Positions 32,227-41,389 of a stretch of 64,000 bases of DNA are shown here, piece by piece. The position numbers were made by a program, and so were the translations under genes. The stretch covers positions 186,001 to 250,000 of the forward strand of contig NZ_CANLZV010000005.1 in NCBI RefSeq assembly GCF_947495665.1, given 5' to 3'. A model generated the notes under the pieces. It had not been told where the DNA came from, made no database searches, and saw only the letters and a list, made by a program, of their open reading frames with translations. Source of the DNA: an uncultured Sunxiuqinia sp. (GTDB lineage: Bacteria; Bacteroidota; Bacteroidia; Bacteroidales; Prolixibacteraceae). The stretch's first letter is position 1. Every line of letters begins with the position of its first letter.

Positions 32227-33696
32227 ATGACTAATTCGCTGATTCTGACTGTTATTCTTTTGTTTTTTGGCTTGTTGATGGTGATTTCTTACCTGACCTC
32301 AAGAAATGCCAGCAACGATACTTTTTTTACGGGAAATCGCCGGTCTCCGTGGTACTTGGTGGCCTTTGGCATGATTGGTTCTACCATTTCGGGGGTGACT
32401 TTTATTTCGGTGCCGGGCGAGGTGGGCAACACGGGCTGGACGTATTTGCAGTTTTTGCTAGGCAACTTTGTCGGTTACTGGATCATTGCATTGGTTTTAA
32501 TTCCTCTGTATTACAAGCTTCGGCTCGTTTCCATCTATACTTATCTCGATCAGCGTTTTGGCCTTCGTTCATACAAAACAGGAGCTTTCTTTTTCCTGCT
32601 TTCTCAAACCATTGGAGCCTCTTTTCGGCTTTACCTGGCGGCTGGTGTGCTTCAACTGGCTTTTTTCGATGCGCTGGGTATTCCTTTCTGGTTGACGGTT
32701 TTGCTCACCCTGCTATTAATCTGGATTTATACGCACCGGGCCGGAATTAAGACGGTTGTGTGGACTGACTCCCTGCAGACACTTTTTATTCTAGGGGCGG
32801 TAGGGATGACCATTTGGGTTATTTCGGAACAACTGGATCTGAGTGCCGGGGGTTTGGTGGAAACAGTGGCCAATCATCCGTACAGCCGGATCTTCGATTG
32901 GGATTGGCAGTCGAAAACCAACTTTTTCAAGCAATTTCTGGCTGGTTTGGGGATCGTGATCACGATCAATGGATTGGATCAGAATATGATGCAGAAAAAC
33001 CTGACCTGCAAAACGCAGCAGGATGCTCAGAAGAATATTTATTGGTTTAGCCTGGCTTTTATCATTGCCAACCTGCTTTTTCTGTGCCTCGGTGTAATGC
33101 TCTATTTTTTCGTGCAGCAAAAAGGGCTGGCTATACCCGAGCGTAGCGATGACCTTTTTCCGATGTTGGCGATGCAATATTTTGGGCCATTGGCCGGAGC
33201 ACTGTTTTTGCTTGGTATTCTGGCTGCAGCCTACTCTAGTGCCGACTCCGCCCTGACGGCGCTGACAACTTCGTTTTGCATTGATTTTCTAAATATTGAT
33301 GCTGAGGCGAATAATAGCAAAGCCACTCGTTTTAAGGTGCACATTGCCTTTTCATTGCTGGTTTTCCTGGTTATAGTCCTCTTCCGTATCATTAACGACG
33401 AAAGTGTGGTGACTGCTGTGTTTCGGGTGGCTGGGTACACCTATGGTCCCTTGCTGGGTTTGTTTACTTTCGGAATTCTGACCAAACGACAGGTGAAGGA
33501 TCGCTATGTTCCTATTGTAGGCTTGCTGTCGCCTGTGTTATCTTTGGTGATTGACCGCAATTCGGAAAGCTGGCTGGGTGGCTACCAATTTGGATTTGAA
33601 CTTTTGCTGCTGAATGGCTTACTTACGTTTATTGGCTTACTCTTGTTGACAAAAAAACATACAAATGAAAACAACGCAACGCTACCTCGCACTTGA
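32227..33696 (+). CDS. Sodium:solute symporter family (SSS) transporter
   Basis: A 489-residue inner-membrane transporter with about 13-14 membrane helices. SSS features: N-terminal helix, RRSPWYLVAFGMIGSTISGVTFISVPG (the Na-site region of TM2), YTYLDQRFGLRSYKTGAF, and later AAAYSSADSALTALTTSFCID, the TM8/TM9 region that binds sodium in this family. Substrates are usually sugars, sialic acids or amino acids. Within this locus MurNAc, GlcNAc or a small muropeptide is plausible; a dedicated MurNAc transporter occurs in the murTKQ locus of Tannerella. It overlaps the next gene by 32 bases. Confidence 0.9.
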   Translation: MTNSLILTVILLFFGLLMVISYLTSRNASNDTFFTGNRRSPWYLVAFGMIGSTISGVTFISVPGEVGNTGWTYLQFLLGNFVGYWIIALVLIPLYYKLRLVSIYTYLDQRFGLRSYKTGAFFFLLSQTIGASFRLYLAAGVLQLAFFDALGIPFWLTVLLTLLLIWIYTHRAGIKTVVWTDSLQTLFILGAVGMTIWVISEQLDLSAGGLVETVANHPYSRIFDWDWQSKTNFFKQFLAGLGIVITINGLDQNMMQKNLTCKTQQDAQKNIYWFSLAFIIANLLFLCLGVMLYFFVQQKGLAIPERSDDLFPMLAMQYFGPLAGALFLLGILAAAYSSADSALTALTTSFCIDFLNIDAEANNSKATRFKVHIAFSLLVFLVIVLFRIINDESVVTAVFRVAGYTYGPLLGLFTFGILTKRQVKDRYVPIVGLLSPVLSLVIDRNSESWLGGYQFGFELLLLNGLLTFIGLLLLTKKHTNENNATLPRT

Positions 33697-34774
33697 TGTG
33701 CTCCGCGGCATTACGATTGCTGCGATGATAACCGTGAATACTCCCGGCAGCTGGTCGCATATCTATGCTCCTTTGCGCCATGCAGCCTGGCATGGATGTA
33801 CGCCCACCGATTTGGTCTTTCCATTTTTTCTGTTTGTGGTTGGGGTATCCATGTTTTTCTCTTTTTCAAAATACGGCAATCAGCTGAACAGGGAGTCGCT
33901 GGTGCGCCTGAGTCGGCGAACGGTGTTGATCTTTGCCATCGGCTTGTTTCTGAATTCTTTTCCGCAGTGGAGTAAGGATTTTTCTCAGTTGCGGATTATG
34001 GGCGTGCTGCAGCGGATTGCACTGGTTTATGGGTTCGCCTCCTTGATTGTCTTATCGGTTCAAAAGAAGTATCTGCCATACATAGGTGGAGGTATTTTGT
34101 TGGTTTATTGGGGAATAATATATTTTATGGGAACGGGTGACCCATACAGCCTGGAGAGCAATGCCACCATCCCGTTTGACCGAATGATTCTGGGTGAGCA
34201 ACACCTGTACCGGGGCTTTGGTATTCCTTTCGATCCGGAGGGTTTGTTGAGTACATTGCCGGCTATTGTAACGGCAATACTGGGTTACTTGGCCGGTTCG
34301 CTAATCAAGCAGCATGAGAAACTGCAAGTACCCAAACAATTGGTGCTTTGGGGCATTGCAGGGGTGATCGGCGGATTGGTCTGGGGACAGTTTTTCCCAA
34401 TCAACAAGGCCCTTTGGACAAGCTCGTATGTGCTTTATACGGGAGGGCTGGCCAGTATTTTCCTGGGTGTGTTGGTCTGGATTATCGACTTGAAGCATTA
34501 TCAGAAGTGGACCTCCTTTTTTGTGGTATTCGGCATGAACCCCTTGTTTATCTTCGCGCTGTCTGGCTTGTGGGCCATTACCATCAGCCGGATTATTCGT
34601 TGGGAAGGCCGGAATGGCGAAATGCAAAATGCTTACAGCTGGCTTTACCAAGAGGTTTTTGTACCATTGGCCGGTCCTTTGAACGGGTCGCTCCTGTTTG
34701 CCCTTACCCACATTGTTTTCTTCTGGTTTATAGGCTATGTGCTTTACAAGAAGAAAATATTCATCAAGGTTTAA
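33665..34774 (+). CDS. NagX/DUF5009 membrane protein (HGSNAT-like acyltransferase family)
   Basis: A 369-residue membrane protein with about ten helices. The N-terminus RYLALDVLRGITIAAMITVNTPGSW and the segment HAAWHGCTPTDLVFPFFLFVVGVSM are the signature of the family of human heparan-alpha-glucosaminide N-acetyltransferase, and of NagX found in bacterial GlcNAc gene clusters. The histidine in HAAWHG corresponds to the active-site His of HGSNAT (family knowledge). It could transacetylate terminal glucosamine across the membrane, which would complement the deacetylase domain upstream (inference), or assist amino-sugar uptake. Its start lies inside the symporter gene. Confidence 0.87.
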   Translation: MKTTQRYLALDVLRGITIAAMITVNTPGSWSHIYAPLRHAAWHGCTPTDLVFPFFLFVVGVSMFFSFSKYGNQLNRESLVRLSRRTVLIFAIGLFLNSFPQWSKDFSQLRIMGVLQRIALVYGFASLIVLSVQKKYLPYIGGGILLVYWGIIYFMGTGDPYSLESNATIPFDRMILGEQHLYRGFGIPFDPEGLLSTLPAIVTAILGYLAGSLIKQHEKLQVPKQLVLWGIAGVIGGLVWGQFFPINKALWTSSYVLYTGGLASIFLGVLVWIIDLKHYQKWTSFFVVFGMNPLFIFALSGLWAITISRIIRWEGRNGEMQNAYSWLYQEVFVPLAGPLNGSLLFALTHIVFFWFIGYVLYKKKIFIKV

Positions 34775-34808
34775 TGATTAAATTGCGGAAACCAAAACAG
34801 CTTTCGGT

Positions 34809-37799
34809 ATGAAACGGATTCTCTTTTTTAGCTTGCTTTTCATTCTTCTTGCGGCAAAAACGCAGGCTCAGTTTGTGATGAATGTCTTGCTGCAGGACCA
34901 TTGGGTTGATTCTGTGTTTCAATCGCTGACACCCGAACAGCGCATCGGACAGCTGGTTTGGATTAACACGGCAGCCAATGCAGACCTGGAGAAACAATTT
35001 GAAGTTGCAGAACTGATTGAAAAATATAACCTCGGCGGAGCTATTTTTTTCACCGGCGACCCGGTTAAGCAAGCTCGTTTAACCAACTTGTACCAATCGG
35101 TTGCTCAAACGCCTCTGATGATTGCCATGGATGCAGAGTGGGGGGTAGGAATGCGGCTTCCAGGAGTTATTGCTTTCCCATACAATATGATGTTGGGGGC
35201 ATCGGATGATCCTGAATTGATAAGGGAAGTCGGGAAAGAGATGGCCCGGCAGATGAAACGGCTGGGTGTGCAAATGAGCTTCGGGCCTGTTGCCGACAGC
35301 AACACGCAGCCGTTGAATCCGATTATTGGGATGCGTTCTTTTGGTGAATCTCCGCAACGTGTGGCCGACTTCAGTTTGGCGTATATGCAGGGCTTGCAGG
35401 AGAATGGTATTTTGGCAGTAGCCAAGCATTTCCCTGGGCATGGCGACACCCAAACTGACTCGCACTACAGCCTTCCGCTGGTTCCTTATTCACGTGAACG
35501 ACTCGACTCTGTTGAGCTATTTCCTTTTCGTCGGTTGGCCGATGCAGGGATTGCAGGCGTGATGACGGCTCACCTGAATGTTCCGCAACTGGCGTTGAAG
35601 GGAATTCCTTCAAGCTTGTCTGCCCGCATTATTCAAGGAGTTTTGCGTGATGAATGGCAATACGATGGCTTAGTTGTTACTGATGCCATGAACATGGCCG
35701 GGGCAAATACCTATGGTGCGCCGGGCGAGATAGAAGCACTGGCACTAAAAGCAGGCAATGATGTGGTGGAGTTTCCGAAAGACATCGAGCAGGCGATAGC
35801 AGGCATTAAACGGGCAATTGAGCAGGGGAATCTTAGTTGGGACGAAGTGAACAGCAAATGCCGGCGTGTTTTGGCAGCTAAGCGTTGGGCCGGACTTGAT
35901 CAACTGGAGCCGGTTGATCCGCATGGTTTGCTTGAGGACCTGAATGCCCCGCAAACCGAATTGGTAAAGCGGAAAGTGATTGAGTCGTCGCTTACTTTGC
36001 TTGAAAACAGCCAGGAGCTGATTCCGCTGATGCGGCTCGATACCCTTCGCATAGCCTGCCTGACGGTAGGAAGTACCCCGGTGACGCCTTTCCTGAAGAT
36101 GTTGGCGAAATACACGGAGATCCACGATTTTTTTCTTCCGGAGAATTTTTCAAAAGAGGAGCTGGAAGCCGTAAAGGAGCAGTTGCAGGACTTTAATCTG
36201 GTGGTGGCAGGCCTTCACTTGTATGAAAGTAAAACAAGGCGTTCGATGCAGGTGGGCAACATGCAGCGCACCAGACCGGAACGTCCCTATGGATTAAGCG
36301 GGCAGACAGAAGCTTTGCTGAACTACCTGGCCAATGATAAAAAGTCCATTGAGGTATTTTTCTCCAGTCCTTATGCTTTGGCTGAAGTGAAGAACTTTCA
36401 GGCACCCGAAGGCCTGATTATGGCTTATCAGAATGATTCACTGGTGCAGGAGCTCGCGGCTCAGTTAATTTTTGGCGGCATTAGCTCGTCCGGGAAGTTG
36501 CCGGTCAGCCTGGGAGACTATTACGCGGCAGGCGATGGTTTGACCATTCTTGAACCGATTCGTCTGAAGTATACCATTCCGGAGGAAGTGGGTTTTAACA
36601 GCAGCCGGCTGAATAGGCGCATTGATTCTTTGGTGAGAGAAGCCATCGTCAAGAAGGCCACTCCGGGCTGCAGCGTGTTGGCTGCCAAGGACGGGAAAGT
36701 AATTTTCAATAAAACCTATGGGTACCACACCTATGAACAACTGGTGCCTGTGCGGGAAAATGACCTGTATGATTTGGCTTCGGTGACCAAAATTACCGGC
36801 GCGCTGGCCGCTGTCTTGAAAATGACCGATGATGGACTGATTGATTTGGATGAGCCGTTCTCAAAGGCCTGGCCCGACTGGCAAAAACGTTTGTTCCATC
36901 GTTCCAATAAAGAAGCACTGAGTTGGCGGGAAATTCTGGCGCATCAGGCAGGATTGATACCCTACCTGAACTTTTGGACTGAAACCGTGGACGATGGCAG
37001 CTTGAAACCGCGTTGGTATTCCTTTCAGAAGCAGAAGGATTATACTCTGGAGGTGGCTCCGGGCTTGTTTCTGAATGAAAAGTTTACAAAGAAAATGTAT
37101 CGCACCATTCGGAAGTCCAGCCTGAATGAGCCAGGCAAGTATGTGTATAGCGGACTTTCGTTTTTGGTCATACCAAAATTGACTCAGCGGCTAACCGGCC
37201 AGAATTACGTCGATTTTCTGGATCAAAACTATTATCAGCGTCTGGGGGCTGGCCGCTTGACCTACAACCCGCTTGAAAAGTTTTCAGTAAACGAAATTGT
37301 GCCTGCAGAATACGATCAGTACTACCGCAAACGTCAGATACACGGCACGGTGCATGATGAAGCAGCGGCTGTGCTGGGTGGCGTATCCGGAAATGCCGGT
37401 TTGTTTGGCACGGCCAACGACCTGGCCAAGCTGATGCAGATGTATTTGCAGATGGGCACATACGGCGGATACCAATATCTGCAGTCTCAAACAATGCAGG
37501 AGTTTACCCGTGTGCAATTTCCGGAAAATGACAACCGACGGGGGCTGGGCTTTGATAAGCCCTTACTCAACAACCGGGAGTTAACGCCCGATGCCGCTTA
37601 TCCTTGTATCGGAGCCAGCCCTGCAAGCTTTGGACACTCTGGGTTTACCGGCACTTTTGTTTGGGCCGACCCCGAAAGTCAACTGGTTTATATCTTTTTG
37701 AGCAACAGGGTTTACCCCAGCCGCGAAGGCAATTTATTAGGTCGAATGAATGTTCGAACAGGCCTCCTTCAGATTTTTTACGATGAACTTGCTCAATAA
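34809..37799 (+). CDS. NagZ-type GH3 beta-N-acetylglucosaminidase fused to a class C serine hydrolase
   Basis: A 996-residue secreted protein (signal peptide ending TQAQ, about residue 22). Residues about 25-365 are a GH3 barrel with the NagZ signature KHFPGHGDTQTDSHYSLP (about 205-222, catalytic Asp-His dyad) and the nucleophile Asp in VVTDAMNMAGA (about 293). Residues about 370-590 are a GH3 C-terminal alpha/beta domain. Residues about 610-996 are a beta-lactamase/esterase-like domain: SVTK (SxxK, about 657), a YSG motif (KYVYSGLSF) and HSGFTG (about 942). Likely action: removal of GlcNAc from GlcNAc-MurNAc fragments, with the second domain cutting a peptide, amide or ester bond (inference). 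Confidence 0.9.
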   Translation: MKRILFFSLLFILLAAKTQAQFVMNVLLQDHWVDSVFQSLTPEQRIGQLVWINTAANADLEKQFEVAELIEKYNLGGAIFFTGDPVKQARLTNLYQSVAQTPLMIAMDAEWGVGMRLPGVIAFPYNMMLGASDDPELIREVGKEMARQMKRLGVQMSFGPVADSNTQPLNPIIGMRSFGESPQRVADFSLAYMQGLQENGILAVAKHFPGHGDTQTDSHYSLPLVPYSRERLDSVELFPFRRLADAGIAGVMTAHLNVPQLALKGIPSSLSARIIQGVLRDEWQYDGLVVTDAMNMAGANTYGAPGEIEALALKAGNDVVEFPKDIEQAIAGIKRAIEQGNLSWDEVNSKCRRVLAAKRWAGLDQLEPVDPHGLLEDLNAPQTELVKRKVIESSLTLLENSQELIPLMRLDTLRIACLTVGSTPVTPFLKMLAKYTEIHDFFLPENFSKEELEAVKEQLQDFNLVVAGLHLYESKTRRSMQVGNMQRTRPERPYGLSGQTEALLNYLANDKKSIEVFFSSPYALAEVKNFQAPEGLIMAYQNDSLVQELAAQLIFGGISSSGKLPVSLGDYYAAGDGLTILEPIRLKYTIPEEVGFNSSRLNRRIDSLVREAIVKKATPGCSVLAAKDGKVIFNKTYGYHTYEQLVPVRENDLYDLASVTKITGALAAVLKMTDDGLIDLDEPFSKAWPDWQKRLFHRSNKEALSWREILAHQAGLIPYLNFWTETVDDGSLKPRWYSFQKQKDYTLEVAPGLFLNEKFTKKMYRTIRKSSLNEPGKYVYSGLSFLVIPKLTQRLTGQNYVDFLDQNYYQRLGAGRLTYNPLEKFSVNEIVPAEYDQYYRKRQIHGTVHDEAAAVLGGVSGNAGLFGTANDLAKLMQMYLQMGTYGGYQYLQSQTMQEFTRVQFPENDNRRGLGFDKPLLNNRELTPDAAYPCIGASPASFGHSGFTGTFVWADPESQLVYIFLSNRVYPSREGNLLGRMNVRTGLLQIFYDELAQ

Positions 37800-37800
37800 C

Positions 37801-37842
37801 ATGTATTACATCTTACCAATTGAATAATATTTCATAACTTAG
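37801..37842 (+). promoter_or_regulatory. Candidate operator and weak promoter upstream of susC
   Basis: ATGTATTACAT (37801-37811) is a perfect 11-base palindrome sharing ten bases with the GH9 upstream motif. A near-consensus -7 box TAACTTAG (7 of 8 matches) follows at 37835-37842, with spacing close to that in the GH9 promoter. It starts two bases after the GH3 stop codon. Confidence 0.38.
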
Positions 37843-38005
37843 TTGGCAATTAAAAGATGGTGAAGTTGATTTTGTGTCGTCCTGACTGATTAGCATCTTT
37901 ATTTAAAGTGCTCACTATATGATCCTTGTCTTATGTACTCTACTAAACTATTAATCTTAGGAATTATTCTTCTGATTACATTAACTTTTCAAAATCTCTT
38001 GTATT

Positions 38006-41000
38006 ATGAAAAAAAGCTTATTACTTATCTTTCTTCTGTGTTTGGTGATACAGCTCACCCAGGCACAAACCCGGTCGATTAGTGGAGAAGTCCGCAGCAA
38101 ATCGACCAACGAACCTCTTCCCGGCGTATCGTTGGTGGTAAAAGGAACCACCCAGGGTACGGTGACTGACGTTGATGGTCGGTATAGCCTTTCTGTGCAG
38201 CAAGGTGCAGTTCTTCAAGTTAGCTTTATTGGAATGCAACCGCAGGAAGTTACGGTTGGCAATGCTTCAACGATCAATATTGAATTAGAAGCTTCAGTTG
38301 AGGATTTGACTGAAGTTGTGGTAGTGGGCTATGGCACACAAAAGAAAGCGAACCTTACCGGTGCTGTTGCTTCGGTGGATACCAAGGTGTTGGAAGCAAG
38401 ACCCATTGCCGATGTCGGGCGTGGATTGCAGGGATCGACTCCTGGGTTGAACGTGGTTGTTCCCAGTGGAGAGGTTGGTTCTGACCCGATTTTGAAAATT
38501 CGTGGACAACTTGGTTCTTTAGAAGGAGGTTCATCCCCTTTGATTTTGCTGGATAACGTAGAAATTCCTTCCATTCAATTGGTTAATCCTGATGATATTG
38601 AATCGATTTCTATTTTGAAAGATGCCGCTTCAGCTTCAATTTACGGATCAAAAGGGGCTTTTGGAGTTATTCTTATTAACACCAAAAAGGGAGCCAAAAC
38701 GGAAAGCGTTAATGTTTCATATTCCGGCAACCTGTCCTTCCAGAATATTTCGAAGAAAATAGAAATGGCCGGAGTTGATGCTTTGGAGTACTCGGTGCTG
38801 GCCATGGAGCGTGTTGGTGCCACTTCAATAGGAGCTTTCTGGAAAGTAACCAGAGATAGTTATGAAAAGGCCAAAGCTTGGGAAGAAACGTGGGGAGATC
38901 AAGTAGGAACAGGTGATCCGATGCTATATGGACGCGATTGGTATGTTGATGCGGATAACCGCAAATTGGGACTTCGTACCTATGATCCGTACGACTACAT
39001 GATTAAGGAGTGGACACCTACGCAGCAACATAACTTGTCGGTGAGTGGTAAATCAGGAGCTACGGATTACAACATTGGTTTTGGTTACCTGGATCAAACA
39101 GGTATGCTGAAGCCAGCCAAAGAGGATGATTTTAAACGTTACAATGGCTCGGTGCGTGTTGGTACGCAAGTGAATAGCTTTCTGAAGGTCCATGGAGGAA
39201 CAATCTTTTCCAAGCGGGTTAAGCGTTATCCGTTTGCCACAGCTTCAACAACTGCTGACCCTTGGTTGTATCTTTACCGTTGGAGCCCAATCTATCCGCT
39301 CTCTACGGAAGACGGAGATCCCATCCGGAGCCCGGTTTCAGAAGTGCAACAGGCCAATACGGCTTTCCAGGAAACCAATTATACCAGCTTAAACGGAGGT
39401 TTTGTTTTAACTCCGCTTGAAGATTGGAATATCAATTTCGATTACACACATGCCAATGAGGAATACATCAACAAAAATCCGGGAACACGCTATACGGCCC
39501 GCAACAGCTGGTCGGCAGGAATTCCTAAGTATGATGAAAGCGGAAACCGGATTTATGTGAATGATGCCGGGCAACCCGTTTCTTCAACTGCTCCGGGAGC
39601 TATGGCCGCCTACGAATTGAATATGATGACCTATACAGGTGTGGGCTCAAACCCTGACCGGGTTTACCGCTATGCCCGAAACCGGAAATGGAATACCATC
39701 AATTTAAGTACCACTTATGATTTGGATATTAATGAGATCCATGCCTTCAACTTCATGTTGGGTTTGAACCGTGTGGGCTATGAATTGGGGTCAAACTACT
39801 CGCAACGCCTGGAACTGGTGGATTATGAGAATCCGCAGTTTGATTTGGCAACCGGGACACAAACGGCAGGCGGAAGTGAATATTGGGAGTCTCAACTCGG
39901 ATTTTTCGGGCGTGTAAACTATAATTTCAAGGAAAAATATTTGTTTGAAGCTAACCTTCGCTACGACGGAACTTCCAAATTTCCTTCTTACCTGCAATGG
40001 CAGTGGTTCCCTTCATTTTCTGCCGGATGGCGTGTAAGTGAAGAACCTTGGATGGAGGCCCTGCAGCCAGCGCTTAGCTCGTTGAAATTTAGGGGATCCT
40101 GGGGATCAATCGGTGACCAGTCGGTCAGCAACTCCTTGTACATTCCAACGATGAGTGGCGGTTACAACAGTTGGGTAATTAGTGGCGCACGGCTTTATGA
40201 ATTCGGCACCCCAACATCGGTGTCTTCTTCCATTACCTGGCAGGATATTACAACACTCGACCTGGGCTTCGATGCTCGTTTTGTTGACAATAAACTTGGC
40301 CTTACCTTCGACTGGTATCGTCGCGATACGGAAAACATGATTGTGCCTCAGGAAGGTTTGCCGGTAACTTACGGAACCAGTGCTCCTAAAGGCAATTTTG
40401 GTTCACTCCGAACCAATGGTTTCGAAGTCCAGCTGGATTACAACCACCGGTTTAAAAATGGCCTGGGCATTAACGTAGTTGCAACTCTGGCCGATGCCAA
40501 AACGAAAATTACCAAGTATGGATCAACTACCAGTATCAACTCTTGGTATGTTGGAAAAACCTACGGCGAAATTTGGGGCTACGAGACCGACCGGCTGTAC
40601 CAGAAAGATGACTTTGTGTATGATAGCAACGGAGACCTGGTCACTACGGTAACAGAAGATGGTTATACGATTAATCAGCTGTCGGACTCAGAAGCGGCAA
40701 CGCAAGGCTATATCCAATCGGGTAACTTCCGGTTTGGCCCTGGCGATGTGAAATTTAAAGACCTGAATGGTGATGGTGAAATTAATGCAGGAAATCGCTT
40801 AACAGATGATCACGGAGATCTGAAAGTGATTGGAAACAGCACTCCTCGCTACGAATATGGTTTGCGCTTGGGCGCTGACTATAAAGGATTCGACTTGTCT
40901 GTATTTATTCAGGGAGTAGGCAAACGCGATGTATGGGGAAGTGGCTTCCTGGCTATCCCCGGATTTCAAGCCTCTGACGGTGCTATGCCGCAGGCCATTG

Positions 41001-41377
41001 CCGGCGATTTCTGGAGAGAAGACCGGACCGATGCGTTCTACCCGGCTCCCTATAACCTGGCTGGGAGCAGCACTTCTTTAAACATGGTTCCGCAAAGCCG
41101 CTACTTGCTTGACATGTCTTACCTAAGGGTGAAAAATATTACGGTTGGTTACAGCCTTCCGGAGAACCTGGTGAGCAAAATGTATCTGAAAAGCCTGCGC
41201 GTTTATGTGGCGCTGGAAAACTTCTTCACCAAGGATAACTTGCGTGATCTGCCGATTGATCCGGAAGAAATTGCCGGTTATTCCATGTGGAACAGTTCGA
41301 ACTACAATTTGGGCCGTACCGGAGTGGGTACGCCTACCTTTAAAAGTGCGTCGGTTGGCGTTCAGTTGAACTTCTAA
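38006..41377 (+). CDS. SusC-like TonB-dependent outer-membrane transporter
   Basis: A 1123-residue outer-membrane receptor. Order: signal peptide (IQLTQAQ), a carboxypeptidase-D regulatory-like domain (SGEVRSKSTNEPLPGVSLVVKG, about 25-100), the SusC hallmark VVVGYGTQKKANLTGAV at the start of the plug (about 106-122), plug motif ISILKDAASASIYGSKGAFGVI, then a 22-strand barrel ending VGVQLNF. It imports oligosaccharide or peptide-sized ligands with TonB energy and pairs with the SusD protein 12 bases downstream. There is no STN domain and no adjacent anti-sigma/ECF pair, so regulation is probably by the FadR-type or another one-component regulator. The ligand is inferred to be a peptidoglycan fragment. 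Confidence 0.95.
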   Translation: MKKSLLLIFLLCLVIQLTQAQTRSISGEVRSKSTNEPLPGVSLVVKGTTQGTVTDVDGRYSLSVQQGAVLQVSFIGMQPQEVTVGNASTINIELEASVEDLTEVVVVGYGTQKKANLTGAVASVDTKVLEARPIADVGRGLQGSTPGLNVVVPSGEVGSDPILKIRGQLGSLEGGSSPLILLDNVEIPSIQLVNPDDIESISILKDAASASIYGSKGAFGVILINTKKGAKTESVNVSYSGNLSFQNISKKIEMAGVDALEYSVLAMERVGATSIGAFWKVTRDSYEKAKAWEETWGDQVGTGDPMLYGRDWYVDADNRKLGLRTYDPYDYMIKEWTPTQQHNLSVSGKSGATDYNIGFGYLDQTGMLKPAKEDDFKRYNGSVRVGTQVNSFLKVHGGTIFSKRVKRYPFATASTTADPWLYLYRWSPIYPLSTEDGDPIRSPVSEVQQANTAFQETNYTSLNGGFVLTPLEDWNINFDYTHANEEYINKNPGTRYTARNSWSAGIPKYDESGNRIYVNDAGQPVSSTAPGAMAAYELNMMTYTGVGSNPDRVYRYARNRKWNTINLSTTYDLDINEIHAFNFMLGLNRVGYELGSNYSQRLELVDYENPQFDLATGTQTAGGSEYWESQLGFFGRVNYNFKEKYLFEANLRYDGTSKFPSYLQWQWFPSFSAGWRVSEEPWMEALQPALSSLKFRGSWGSIGDQSVSNSLYIPTMSGGYNSWVISGARLYEFGTPTSVSSSITWQDITTLDLGFDARFVDNKLGLTFDWYRRDTENMIVPQEGLPVTYGTSAPKGNFGSLRTNGFEVQLDYNHRFKNGLGINVVATLADAKTKITKYGSTTSINSWYVGKTYGEIWGYETDRLYQKDDFVYDSNGDLVTTVTEDGYTINQLSDSEAATQGYIQSGNFRFGPGDVKFKDLNGDGEINAGNRLTDDHGDLKVIGNSTPRYEYGLRLGADYKGFDLSVFIQGVGKRDVWGSGFLAIPGFQASDGAMPQAIAGDFWREDRTDAFYPAPYNLAGSSTSLNMVPQSRYLLDMSYLRVKNITVGYSLPENLVSKMYLKSLRVYVALENFFTKDNLRDLPIDPEEIAGYSMWNSSNYNLGRTGVGTPTFKSASVGVQLNF

Positions 41378-41389
41378 AACGAAACAGTT

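Noticed and set aside
37933-38070. Short hydrophobic frame starting ATG at 37933 before susC
   Set aside because: It continues into the susC signal-peptide region in a different frame; the hydrophobic look comes from the AT-rich leader.
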